The translations under genes were made by a program, and so were the position numbers. A stretch of 6,441 nucleotides of DNA. Source: Chloroflexota bacterium. Its GTDB lineage: Bacteria > Chloroflexota > Dehalococcoidia > Tepidiformales > Tepidiformaceae. The notes under the pieces were generated by a model. The model worked only from the letters and a program-made list of their open reading frames with translations, had not been told where the DNA came from and did not search any database. Where the stretch lies: NCBI GenBank assembly GCA_025350285.1, contig JANXYE010000644.1, forward strand, positions 1 through 6,441. Direction: 5' to 3'. This document shows, one piece after another, positions 1 to 5,606 of the stretch. Position 1 is the stretch's first letter. Each line of letters starts with the position of its first letter.

Positions 1-1
1 C

Positions 2-223
2 GCCATCCACGTGTACGTGATGGATGTGACGCCCGCAACGCAAGGCGCCTACGAAGACGCCGGGGCCGACGAGATTGTGATCGGCCTTTACAACCACCCC
101 GGTACGCCCTTGCCGTACGACCAGTGGGGATCTGAACGAGCGCGAGCCCTGCAGGGGCCGAGGCCAGGGGCCGCCGAGACCCTTGCTGTACTCGAAAAGA
201 TCCACGCCCAGGCGAATCTCTAA
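2..223 (+). CDS. Probable LLM-class (luciferase-like) flavin-dependent oxidoreductase, C-terminal fragment
   Basis: This is the 3' end of a gene that enters from the left edge. The open frame runs from base 2 to the TAA at 221-223 and gives the last 73 residues. The ATG at 11 is internal and is not taken as a start. The visible stretch YEDAGADEIVIGL (about residues 15-27 of the fragment) resembles the last beta-alpha unit of luciferase-like TIM barrels, where an 'aGad.vvl' strand precedes the C-terminal helix; a helix ending LAVLEKIHAQANL follows. No catalytic residue lies in the visible part, so the substrate and the cofactor (FMN or F420) cannot be judged. It sits 33 nt upstream of the crotonase gene on the same strand, so it is probably in the same operon. 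The family call rests on weak local similarity and on the two clearer LLM genes downstream. Another TIM-barrel enzyme remains possible. Confidence 0.55.
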   Translation, partial: AIHVYVMDVTPATQGAYEDAGADEIVIGLYNHPGTPLPYDQWGSERARALQGPRPGAAETLAVLEKIHAQANL

Positions 224-242
224 GCCGCCGCAGGCCGCAGTG

Positions 243-249
243 AAGGAAG
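243..249 (+). promoter_or_regulatory. Ribosome binding site for the crotonase gene, supporting a TTG start
   Basis: AAGGAAG lies 7 nt before the TTG at 257-259. It is the only purine-rich Shine-Dalgarno match in the short gap. The GTG at 252 is out of frame with the crotonase, so the site points to TTG 257 as the start. Confidence 0.6.
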
Positions 250-256
250 AAGTGCT

Positions 257-1018
257 TTGCAATTTATCGAATACACAGTTTCGGATCGCGTCGCCGTCAT
301 CCGCATGAACCGCCCGGAGCGGCTCAATGCTCTCTCGCCCGCGATGTTCGACGAACTGCGAACGGCCTTCCGCCAGTTCGTGGCGGACGACGACGCCTGG
401 GTGGCGATCCTCACCGGGACGGGGCGGGGCTTTTCGGCCGGCCGGGACCTTAAAGCCCAGGCCGAGACCGGAAACGCGCCCGAGCCGACCTACACCGCCG
501 AATGGAACATCTTTGGCGTGCCGGATACTGACAAACCGTTGATTGCGGCGGTCAACGGCTATGCCATCGGCGCCGGATGGTACATGACGGCAGGTTGCGA
601 CATCCGCGTAGCCGCCGAATCCGCGAGGTTCTCCATGGGGGAGATCCCGACCGGCGTGTTGGGACCGTACTGGTTCCCGGTTGCCGAGGTGCTCCCATGG
701 GCCGTTGGCGTCGAATTCACGCTCCTTGGTGAACATGTGACCGCGCGCCGGCTCCTGGAGCTGGGCCTGCTTAACGAGGTGGTGCCGGACGATCAGCTCA
801 TGGATGCCGCATGGCGTTGGGCTCGGAAGTTCCTGGCGCTGCCCCCACAGCACGTGCGGCGTACAAAGGCTCTAATGGCTTCGATGCGCCAGAGCCCGGC
901 CCCGGACATGGTCGAAAGGGAGATGCAGTCGAGGAAGTTCCTCAACGCCCTGGAAGACACCACTGAGGCCGCGGTTGCCTTCGCCGCGAAGCGCCCACCC
1001 GTATTCCACGGGCGCTGA
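257..1018 (+). CDS. Enoyl-CoA hydratase/isomerase (crotonase) family protein
   Basis: This 253-residue protein has the usual length of a crotonase monomer. These enzymes act on acyl-CoA thioesters in the cytoplasm, often as trimers or hexamers, and stabilise an enolate in an oxyanion hole. The N-terminal 'RVAVIRMNRPERLNALS' (11-27) is the family hallmark. FSAGRDLKA (59-67) holds the first oxyanion-hole element, and NGYAIGAGWYMTAGCDIRVA (100-119) the second. By motif alignment to rat mitochondrial hydratase, Glu129 (in MGEI) matches the catalytic Glu164, but the Glu144 position is Tyr109 (GAGWY). A standard two-glutamate hydratase is therefore unlikely. Isomerase, one-glutamate hydratase or another crotonase reaction is possible. 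The start is TTG at 257 with AAGGAAG upstream, and the protein begins MQFIEYTVSDRVAVI as expected for the family. It lies between an LLM gene and the ACAD pair, which fits a beta-oxidation-like ring- or side-chain-degradation operon. The family call is firm; the substrate is unknown. Confidence 0.93.
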   Translation: MQFIEYTVSDRVAVIRMNRPERLNALSPAMFDELRTAFRQFVADDDAWVAILTGTGRGFSAGRDLKAQAETGNAPEPTYTAEWNIFGVPDTDKPLIAAVNGYAIGAGWYMTAGCDIRVAAESARFSMGEIPTGVLGPYWFPVAEVLPWAVGVEFTLLGEHVTARRLLELGLLNEVVPDDQLMDAAWRWARKFLALPPQHVRRTKALMASMRQSPAPDMVEREMQSRKFLNALEDTTEAAVAFAAKRPPVFHGR

Positions 1019-1046
1019 GACACCGCCCTGGCCGTTTGAGCATCCA

Positions 1047-1053
1047 GAGGAGG
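1047..1053 (+). promoter_or_regulatory. Strong ribosome binding site fixing a TTG start for the small ACAD subunit
   Basis: GAGGAGG is an almost perfect anti-16S match and sits 5 nt before the TTG at 1059-1061. It decides the start in favour of TTG 1059 over the longer reading from 975, which would overlap the crotonase gene by 44 nt and add about 28 residues unlike the family. Confidence 0.8.
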
Positions 1054-1058
1054 CTCGC

Positions 1059-2102
1059 TTGGATCACCGTTTAACCGAATCGCAGGAATTGCTTCGCAGG
1101 TCGGCCGCGGACTTTTTCAACCAGAAGTTCCCGCTGGACCGCATGCGCGAGCTTTACAACGACCGGCCCGCGAGAGACGCCGAGCTTTGGCCAGCGCTGA
1201 TTTCGCTGGGGTGGACGGCCGCACCGTTCCCCGAAGTGGTTGGCGGGTTTCCCGGAGGCCTCATGGAGGCCGCACCCCTGATCGAGGAGATGGGCCGCGC
1301 GGCATTCGCAACGCCCTTCGTGCATTCATCGGTTGCCGCGGGGCTCGCCCTCGCTGGCCAGCCCGGGGCAAGTGGCCTGGCGCCAAAGCTGGCATCCGGC
1401 GAATTCACGGTGGTCTGGTGTGGCCCCAGCGGGCTTGACGCGCCGCCGCAACTCAACGGCGGTTCGGTAAGTGGGACCGTCCACGGCGTGGCCTGGCCCG
1501 AACTCGCGACACACTTTCTCGTCCCCGCTGCTGGCTCGGTCCTCCTGGTCGAGGCGACGGCCACCGGCGTGAGCCGCCGCAACCTGGATTCGCCCGGCGC
1601 CGAAGCAGCCGGCCAGGTCATCTTCGCCGGGGCGCCGGTGCTCCAGGTGTTCGAGGCAGGGCTGGCCGCCGATGTCCTTCTCGGCGGAGCGGCAGGGAAC
1701 GCCCTCCTGCTCCTCGGGGCCAGCGAACGAGCACTCGAACTGGCCGTCGAATACGCAAAGACGCGCATCCAGTTCGGACAACCGATCGGCGCCTTCCAGT
1801 CGATTCAACACCGCTGCGCCGACATGCTCATCGCCGTGGAGGTTTCCCGAAACCTGGCCTACAAGGCCGCGGCCATGCACGGCACAGGAGCGTTCGAACG
1901 CTCCGCCAGGCGGGCGAAAGCATTCCTCGGTGATGTAGCGCGGCGCGTGACGCGAGACGCAATCCAGATCCATGGTGGTGTCGGCTTCGTCGATAACCAC
2001 CGGGTGCAATTGAGCTACCGAATGACGCTGAGCGCTTCCGCGTACTACGACACGCCGCACGAGCACAGGGCCGTCATCAGCCAACTAGTTCTCGCGGAGT
2101 AG
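1059..2102 (+). CDS. Acyl-CoA dehydrogenase family protein, small and probably non-catalytic subunit of a heteromeric ACAD
   Basis: The protein is 347 residues from TTG 1059, shorter than the roughly 380 of a standard ACAD. The N-terminal helical part reads LTESQELLRRSAADFF (5-20). The C-terminal domain is well conserved: RIQFGQPIGAFQSIQHRCADM (236-256) and AIQIHGGVGF (301-310) are FAD and subunit-contact motifs. The middle beta domain is degenerate and has no FTEP..GSD flavin loop. At the C-terminal catalytic position, usually Y-E-G-T-S-E-I-Q-R, this protein has Y-Y-D-T-P-H-E-H-R (329-337), which puts Tyr330 in place of Glu. The alternative base position on the earlier helix is Gly210. Together these suggest it cannot act alone. 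The next gene, 9 nt away, encodes a large ACAD with the complementary motifs. Adjacent unequal ACAD pairs forming alpha2beta2 enzymes are known from actinobacterial steroid catabolism (FadE26-FadE27/ChsE4-ChsE5, FadE28-FadE29). ACAD family membership is certain from the C-terminal motifs; the non-catalytic role is inferred. Confidence 0.9.
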   Translation: MDHRLTESQELLRRSAADFFNQKFPLDRMRELYNDRPARDAELWPALISLGWTAAPFPEVVGGFPGGLMEAAPLIEEMGRAAFATPFVHSSVAAGLALAGQPGASGLAPKLASGEFTVVWCGPSGLDAPPQLNGGSVSGTVHGVAWPELATHFLVPAAGSVLLVEATATGVSRRNLDSPGAEAAGQVIFAGAPVLQVFEAGLAADVLLGGAAGNALLLLGASERALELAVEYAKTRIQFGQPIGAFQSIQHRCADMLIAVEVSRNLAYKAAAMHGTGAFERSARRAKAFLGDVARRVTRDAIQIHGGVGFVDNHRVQLSYRMTLSASAYYDTPHEHRAVISQLVLAE

Positions 2103-2106
2103 GGGA
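2101..2106 (+). promoter_or_regulatory. Ribosome binding site of the large ACAD gene, overlapping the upstream stop codon
   Basis: AGGGGA begins inside the TAG stop (2100-2102) of the small ACAD subunit and lies 5 nt before the ATG at 2112. This arrangement favours translational coupling, as expected for two subunits made in equal amounts. Confidence 0.65.
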
Positions 2107-2111
2107 TAGCA

Positions 2112-3272
2112 ATGGACTTCCGCTTCAGTAACGAAGAGCTTCAGTTCCGCGACGACGTGCGAGCGTTCGTCGAGCGGGAGTGGGGACCAGCCGATCCCGT
2201 CGCCGGGCGCGATAAGCACGATCCGGAACGAGAAGCCGCGTTTCGGGCGAAGGTCGCAGACAAAGGTTGGTTCGCGATGGGCTGGCCAGCCGAGTACGGT
2301 GGCATGCCCGTGACGCCCATGGAAAAGTACATCCTGAGCCACGAGATGCAGCGCGTTGGCGCACCCTTCCCCCTGTACAACGCAAACGTTCTCGGGCCTC
2401 TCATCATCAAGTACGGGACCGAAGAGACCAAGGCAGAGATGCTTCCCAAAATGCGGCGCGGCGAACTGGAGTTCGTACTTGGCTTCACCGAGCCCGAGAC
2501 GGGTTCGGACCTGGCCAACCTCAGCACGCGAGCGGTTCGCCATGGTGATGGCTACATCGTCAACGGGCAGAAGCTGTATGGGAACCCGAAGCCGGGCGAG
2601 ATCATGTTTCTCGCAGCGCGGACGGACCCCGCCGCTCCGGTCCGGCGTGGCATATCCGTTCTGTTGATCGACACCACCTCCGAGGGGTTCAGCAGCACCC
2701 AGAACCCAACCCTGGCCGGATCGAATGTAGGCGCGACCTACTACGATGACGTGTTCGTACCCAGATCGCGTCTCCTGGGCGAAGAGAACAAGGGCTGGGA
2801 CTACGTCCGGGAGTCGCTCGACCTCGATCGTCTCGGTGGCATTCCATATGCCCACTTCTCTACGCTTTTCGACATGATCACCGAATATGCGCGGACAACC
2901 ACCGGTGCTGACGGCCGGCCGTTGAGCGATCAGTCATGGGTGCGAGAGCGGCTCGCCGAGCTGGACATCGAGATCGAGGGAGCACAGCTCATTCAAGATA
3001 TGACCGCATCCAAGCTTGCGGCCGGCGAAAAGTTGCGCATCGAGGCTTCGATTGTAAAGACGTATTGCACGGAGTTGGAGAGCCGCATCGCGGCCTTCGG
3101 GAGCGAATTGATCGGTACCCTGGCTCCGCTAACGGGACGAGGTGTCCACCCACTTATCGAAGCGGTTAACTACCTGTCGCGCCTGAATGTCGCGATGACA
3201 ATCGTCGGCGGCAGCAACGAAATCCAGCGCAACGTGATCGCCCTCCAGGGGCTCGGATTACCGCGCTCCTGA
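2112..3272 (+). CDS. Acyl-CoA dehydrogenase, large subunit of a probable heteromeric ACAD
   Basis: This 386-residue protein has the full ACAD length and would catalyse alpha,beta-dehydrogenation of an acyl-CoA with FAD, passing electrons to ETF. The N-terminal helices begin MDFRFSNEELQFRDDVRAFV, followed by KGWFAMGWPAEYGGMPVTPME (51-71), typical of FadE-type enzymes. The flavin loop FTEPETGSDLANLST is at 125-139, the beta domain carries LAARTD (167-172), and the C-terminus has GGSNEIQRNVIALQGLGLPRS. The canonical C-terminal Glu position (E-G-T) is Gly366. The alternative base position, Glu254 in human isovaleryl-CoA dehydrogenase within LDLER, is Asp239 in LDLDRLGG. The R.QFG and IQIHGG FAD elements of homomeric ACADs are absent (TTTGADGRPL and SRIAAFGSELIG lie at those places), but the upstream subunit has them. 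I infer that the two chains share one FAD site. The start is ATG 2112 with AGGGGA upstream. The natural acyl-CoA may be bulky (steroid-, terpenoid- or ring-derived), by analogy to known heteromeric ACADs, but the sequence does not show it. Confidence 0.94.
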   Translation: MDFRFSNEELQFRDDVRAFVEREWGPADPVAGRDKHDPEREAAFRAKVADKGWFAMGWPAEYGGMPVTPMEKYILSHEMQRVGAPFPLYNANVLGPLIIKYGTEETKAEMLPKMRRGELEFVLGFTEPETGSDLANLSTRAVRHGDGYIVNGQKLYGNPKPGEIMFLAARTDPAAPVRRGISVLLIDTTSEGFSSTQNPTLAGSNVGATYYDDVFVPRSRLLGEENKGWDYVRESLDLDRLGGIPYAHFSTLFDMITEYARTTTGADGRPLSDQSWVRERLAELDIEIEGAQLIQDMTASKLAAGEKLRIEASIVKTYCTELESRIAAFGSELIGTLAPLTGRGVHPLIEAVNYLSRLNVAMTIVGGSNEIQRNVIALQGLGLPRS

Positions 3273-3297
3273 AGGCGATCAAGCGACACTGCCGGGG

Positions 3298-4071
3298 TTA
3301 GCCGAGAAATTCGAGCACGGATTTCGCGAACGCTTCGGGCTGCTCCAGGGGCACGGCGTGGCCCGCGGACGGAATGATATCCACCCTCGATCCAGAGATC
3401 CTCGACTGGAACGCAGCGCGGTAGGCCGGACCGACCACACGATCCGAATCGCCCCAGATGAGGAGCGTCGGAGCGCTGATCCGACGCAAGCGGGGCGCAA
3501 GGCCGCGATCAGGCAAGGGCCACAGGTAGTTCGTAGCGGCGGCGATATTGGCCGTGTGGCGCGCCAGCAATTCCGCGTCTTCCGTGGTTGGGCCGCCGGA
3601 GGGCGGTAAAATCGCCCGCGCCGGATCTGCCCAAAGCATGCGGGCGAGCGCGGGGCCGCCGCTCGGCAGGAAATCGGGCACCGGAGCTTCCTCCAACCAG
3701 AGGCCGAGCGGGGCGGCCAGGACGAGTCTCCTCACGGAAGCCGCCGAGACGGCCGCAACCTCAGCAGCGAACATGGCGCCCAGGGAGTGTCCGACGAGAT
3801 CAACCGTCGTTAAAGCCAGCCGTTCGAAAAGCTCCTGGTAGAAGACCACGACGTTCAGCATGTGACGGATCGCGGCGTCTTCGGATGAACGCCCGAAACC
3901 CGGATGGGCCGGAACGATCACGCGACGGGACTCGGCCAACTTTTCGATGAAGGCGACCGCACCTGGCGGTCCGTTGACGTCGTGCAGGTAGACGAGCGGT
4001 TCTCCAGTGCCGTACTCAACGACATCCACCTCGTATGGGCCGACCCGGATCAGCTGCGAGGTCGCGGGCAT
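3298..4071 (-). CDS. Alpha/beta hydrolase-fold protein
   Basis: This 257-residue cytoplasmic protein has no signal peptide and shows the full alpha/beta hydrolase pattern. EPLVYLHDVNGPPG (24-37) is the strand and oxyanion-hole loop, with LHD where many relatives have LHG. VDLVGHSLGAMFAAEVAA (90-107) is the nucleophile elbow with Ser96, APTLLIWGDSDRVVGP (200-215) carries the likely acid Asp210, and IPSAGHAVPLEQPEAF (233-248) carries the catalytic His238. The triad is complete, so it should be an active serine hydrolase (esterase, lactonase or C-C bond hydrolase); the sequence does not decide among these. The start is ATG 4071, preceded on its strand by GGAG at 5 nt spacing. It diverges from an LLM oxidoreductase gene across a shared control region, which suggests the two are expressed together. 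A Baeyer-Villiger-type oxygenase followed by an ester or lactone hydrolase would be a natural pair, but this is inference. Its 3' end faces the ACAD operon with only 25 nt between the stop codons. Confidence 0.92.
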   Translation of the reverse strand: MPATSQLIRVGPYEVDVVEYGTGEPLVYLHDVNGPPGAVAFIEKLAESRRVIVPAHPGFGRSSEDAAIRHMLNVVVFYQELFERLALTTVDLVGHSLGAMFAAEVAAVSAASVRRLVLAAPLGLWLEEAPVPDFLPSGGPALARMLWADPARAILPPSGGPTTEDAELLARHTANIAAATNYLWPLPDRGLAPRLRRISAPTLLIWGDSDRVVGPAYRAAFQSRISGSRVDIIPSAGHAVPLEQPEAFAKSVLEFLG

Positions 4072-4119
4072 CTTGTCTCCGATCCTGAACGGGACGCGGC
4101 TCGGGCGAGATGCCGGGTG

Positions 4120-4139
4120 CCAGCCAAACGTTCGGTTGG
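4120..4139. promoter_or_regulatory. Candidate operator, left copy (20-bp imperfect palindrome)
   Basis: CCAGCCAAACGTTCGGTTGG is an imperfect palindrome centred on ACGT, with only two mismatched base pairs. Its half-sites are CCAGCC and GGTTGG. It lies just downstream of the predicted start of minus-strand transcription toward the hydrolase gene. Apart from a 4-nt length difference in the spacer, it matches the reverse complement of the right copy at 4240-4255, and the match extends one TA pair further (to 4141 here, from 4238 there). Its position would suit a repressor such as a TetR- or MarR-family dimer; no regulator gene is in the window. Confidence 0.55.
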
Positions 4140-4150
4140 TATCGGGGGCG

Positions 4151-4180
4151 ACGATAGGGCGACGAGCGGTCGGGTGTCAA
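4151..4180 (-). promoter_or_regulatory. Predicted sigma70-type promoter for the alpha/beta hydrolase
   Basis: Read on the minus strand, TTGACA (4180-4175) is a perfect -35 box. TATCGT (4156-4151) follows after 18 nt and matches TATAAT at four positions, including the key TA and the final T. Transcription would start near 4144, leaving a leader of about 70 nt that contains the left palindrome. The call is from consensus matching only. Confidence 0.5.
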
Positions 4181-4199
4181 CTCCGCCAGCGTTTGACAC
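4174..4199. repeat. Inverted repeat GTGTCAA-N12-TTGACAC holding both -35 boxes
   Basis: Two 7-bp perfect arms (4174-4180 and 4193-4199) are separated by 12 nt. Each arm contains a TTGACA reading outward, so the repeat places two promoters back to back. It could also be bound by an activator or repressor. It is not followed by a U-tract, so it is not a terminator. Confidence 0.6.
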
Positions 4200-4221
4200 G
4201 GGGAAGGCAGCCTCATAGTGT
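4193..4221 (+). promoter_or_regulatory. Predicted sigma70-type promoter for the LLM oxidoreductase
   Basis: TTGACA (4193-4198) is a perfect -35 box, with TAGTGT (4216-4221) after an optimal 17-nt spacer. The -10 box keeps the three most conserved positions (T, A and the last T). Transcription would start near 4228, giving a leader of about 50 nt that contains the right palindrome. The call is from consensus matching only. Confidence 0.5.
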
Positions 4222-4239
4222 TACCTCGCCTCTTGCCTA

Positions 4240-4255
4240 CCAACCGTTTGGCTGG
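4240..4255. promoter_or_regulatory. Candidate operator, right copy (16-bp palindrome)
   Basis: CCAACCGTTTGGCTGG has the same CCARCC and GGYTGG half-sites as the left copy but a 4-nt rather than 8-nt spacer. Including the flanking TA it spans 4238-4255, and in reverse complement it reads as the left copy with 4 nt removed from the spacer. It lies just downstream of the predicted plus-strand transcription start. The shorter spacer may mean weaker binding, or that the true recognition unit is the conserved block CCAGCCAAACG rather than the palindrome. Confidence 0.55.
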
Positions 4256-4269
4256 GATCCTTCAGGCGC

Positions 4270-4273
4270 GGAG
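4270..4273 (+). promoter_or_regulatory. Ribosome binding site supporting a TTG start for the LLM oxidoreductase
   Basis: GGAG sits 5 nt before TTG 4279. There is no in-frame ATG or GTG nearby upstream, and the next in-frame ATG falls at residue 42, inside the conserved barrel. TTG 4279 is therefore the best start. Confidence 0.65.
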
Positions 4274-4278
4274 CCATC

Positions 4279-5523
4279 TTGAAGTTCCACTGGTTCGCCG
4301 AAGTTACCTACCCGCATCTGCCCACTACGTTCGCCGAGACCAACGATAGCAGTTGGGTCGATGTCCCGCGTTCGCTGGCGGACCCACAGTTGGTCAAGAA
4401 GATGTACGACGCCTACCTGAACGAATACCAGTACGCGGACGAAATGGGCTTTGACAGCATTGCGGTGAACGAGCACCACCAGTACGCCGGCGCGATGACA
4501 CCTTCTCCCAACTTGTTTGCCGCCATACTGGCCAGGAACACACAAAAAGCTTCAATCTTGATCATCGGCGACAGTATTATTCTGTATAACCCGCCCACGC
4601 GCGTCGCCGAGGAAATAGCGACAATCGATGTCATTTCGGGCGGGCGGGTAATCGCGGGCCTCGTCCTGGGGACCCCAATGGACGCAGCCTATTGCTACGG
4701 GATGCCACCGGGCCAACTTCGCGCGCGTTGGCAGGAAGCCCACGACCTCATCCTGCGCGCGTGGCGCGAGCCGGAGCCGTTCTCGTTCAACGGCGAGTAC
4801 ACGCAGCTCCGGTATGTAAACAGCTGGCCGCAGCCTATCCAAAAGCCCAACCCGCCGATCTGGGTGCCTGGCGGAGGCAGTCTGGAGACGTGGGAACTCA
4901 CCAACAAGTACAACTACTGCTACGGGCATCTTTCGTTTTCGGGCCTAAGTAAAGCAAAACCGGTCGTGGACGGATACTGGGAATACGTCAACTCGCAGAA
5001 CGGTGACATGAATCCGAACCGCTTCGCCTTCACCCAGATCGTCTGCGTGTCAGAGACCGACGCCCAGGCCGAGAAGGAATACAAGGAAGGCGTAGAGTAC
5101 TTCTACCGGTTTGCCCAGCGAGTGCCGCGAAGGTTCGCGAGCGCGCCCGGTTACCAGAGTCCACGGTCCATGATCCACGCGGCGGATCTGACTCGCCAGG
5201 GAGCGCGCGTGAGTGAGCGCGGGAACGACCTTCAACTGGCTCGCAGTGGACAACTGGCGTTCAAAGACTACGTTGACCAGGGTTTCGTAATCGCCGGCAG
5301 CCCAGCGACCGTACGGGAAAAGCTGCGCGAGCTCGTTAAGTCGCTGAGGATCGGCCAACTCATCTGTATGCTTCAGGTCGGTAACCTCGGCGAAGAGCAG
5401 ACGAACAAGAACACGCACCTCTTCGCTACCGAAGTCATGCCGTACCTGCGGGACATCTGGTCCGAATACGAGGATCAGTGGACACCCCAGGGGCGCGCGG
5501 CGGCGCTCGCGACCGCCAAGTAG
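4279..5523 (+). CDS. LLM-class (luciferase-like) flavin-dependent oxidoreductase/monooxygenase
   Basis: This 414-residue protein has the size of the larger members of the bacterial luciferase superfamily, which use reduced FMN or F420 in a TIM barrel. MKFHWFAEVTYPHLP (1-15) is a typical first strand. EMGFDSIAVNEHHQYAG (55-71) carries the NEHH active-site motif, and the ILIIGDSIILYNPPTRVAEEIATIDVISGGRVIAGLVLGTP region (93-132) is the core of the barrel. RARWQEAHDLILRAW (148-162) is the following helix, PPIWVPGGGSLETWE (192-206) is the probable flavin-phosphate loop, and GSPATVREKLRELV (340-353) is the C-terminal signature helix. The start is TTG 4279 with GGAG upstream. It is transcribed divergently from the alpha/beta hydrolase, probably from the promoter at 4193-4221. 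Likely reactions are monooxygenation such as FMN-dependent Baeyer-Villiger or C-H/C-S oxidation; neither substrate nor cofactor can be read from the sequence. A second LLM gene follows 83 nt downstream. Confidence 0.93.
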   Translation: MKFHWFAEVTYPHLPTTFAETNDSSWVDVPRSLADPQLVKKMYDAYLNEYQYADEMGFDSIAVNEHHQYAGAMTPSPNLFAAILARNTQKASILIIGDSIILYNPPTRVAEEIATIDVISGGRVIAGLVLGTPMDAAYCYGMPPGQLRARWQEAHDLILRAWREPEPFSFNGEYTQLRYVNSWPQPIQKPNPPIWVPGGGSLETWELTNKYNYCYGHLSFSGLSKAKPVVDGYWEYVNSQNGDMNPNRFAFTQIVCVSETDAQAEKEYKEGVEYFYRFAQRVPRRFASAPGYQSPRSMIHAADLTRQGARVSERGNDLQLARSGQLAFKDYVDQGFVIAGSPATVREKLRELVKSLRIGQLICMLQVGNLGEEQTNKNTHLFATEVMPYLRDIWSEYEDQWTPQGRAAALATAK

Positions 5524-5532
5524 ACGATTTAC

Positions 5533-5554
5533 GGGCCGGGTTTCCCGGTAGCCC
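5533..5554 (+). terminator. GC-rich hairpin after the LLM gene; possible weak terminator or processing stem
   Basis: CCGGG-TTT-CCCGG (5536-5548) forms a 5-bp stem, extended by GGG (5533-5535) pairing with CCC (5552-5554) across a 3-nt TAG bulge. It begins 10 nt after the stop codon at 5521-5523. No run of T follows (TGCGCGATCTCC), so a standard intrinsic terminator is not supported. Partial termination or mRNA stabilisation between the two LLM genes is possible. Confidence 0.35.
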
Positions 5555-5606
5555 TGCGCGATCTCCTGTTGTGAAGGCGCAATCGCCGCCGGATGGGTGG
5601 AACGTT

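Noticed and set aside
975..1058. Longer N-terminus for the small ACAD subunit, from the ATG at 975
   Set aside because: It would overlap the crotonase gene by 44 nt, has no ribosome binding site, and adds residues unlike any ACAD; TTG 1059 has GAGGAGG at ideal spacing.
1326..2855. Long minus-strand open frames (1326-2084 and 2085-2855, about 250 aa each)
   Set aside because: Both are antisense to clear ACAD genes, have no recognisable motifs or ribosome binding sites, and are explained by GC-rich codon bias in the coding strand.
3273..3297. Possible bidirectional terminator between the convergent ACAD operon and hydrolase gene
   Set aside because: The 25-nt gap contains no convincing hairpin and no T-run.
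3548..4282. Several plus-strand open frames of 90-120 aa over the hydrolase gene and the divergent region
   Set aside because: Their translations are low-complexity Arg/Pro/Ala-rich shadows of the hydrolase gene, and those extending past 4071 would run through the predicted promoters and palindromes.
5571..5606. GTG 5571 as the start of the last LLM gene
   Set aside because: It is in frame but adds 12 non-family residues; ATG 5607 begins exactly at the expected first beta strand.
5524..5606. A separate promoter for the last LLM gene
   Set aside because: No TTGACA/TATAAT-like pair at proper spacing is visible, and no copy of the CCARCC palindrome is present.
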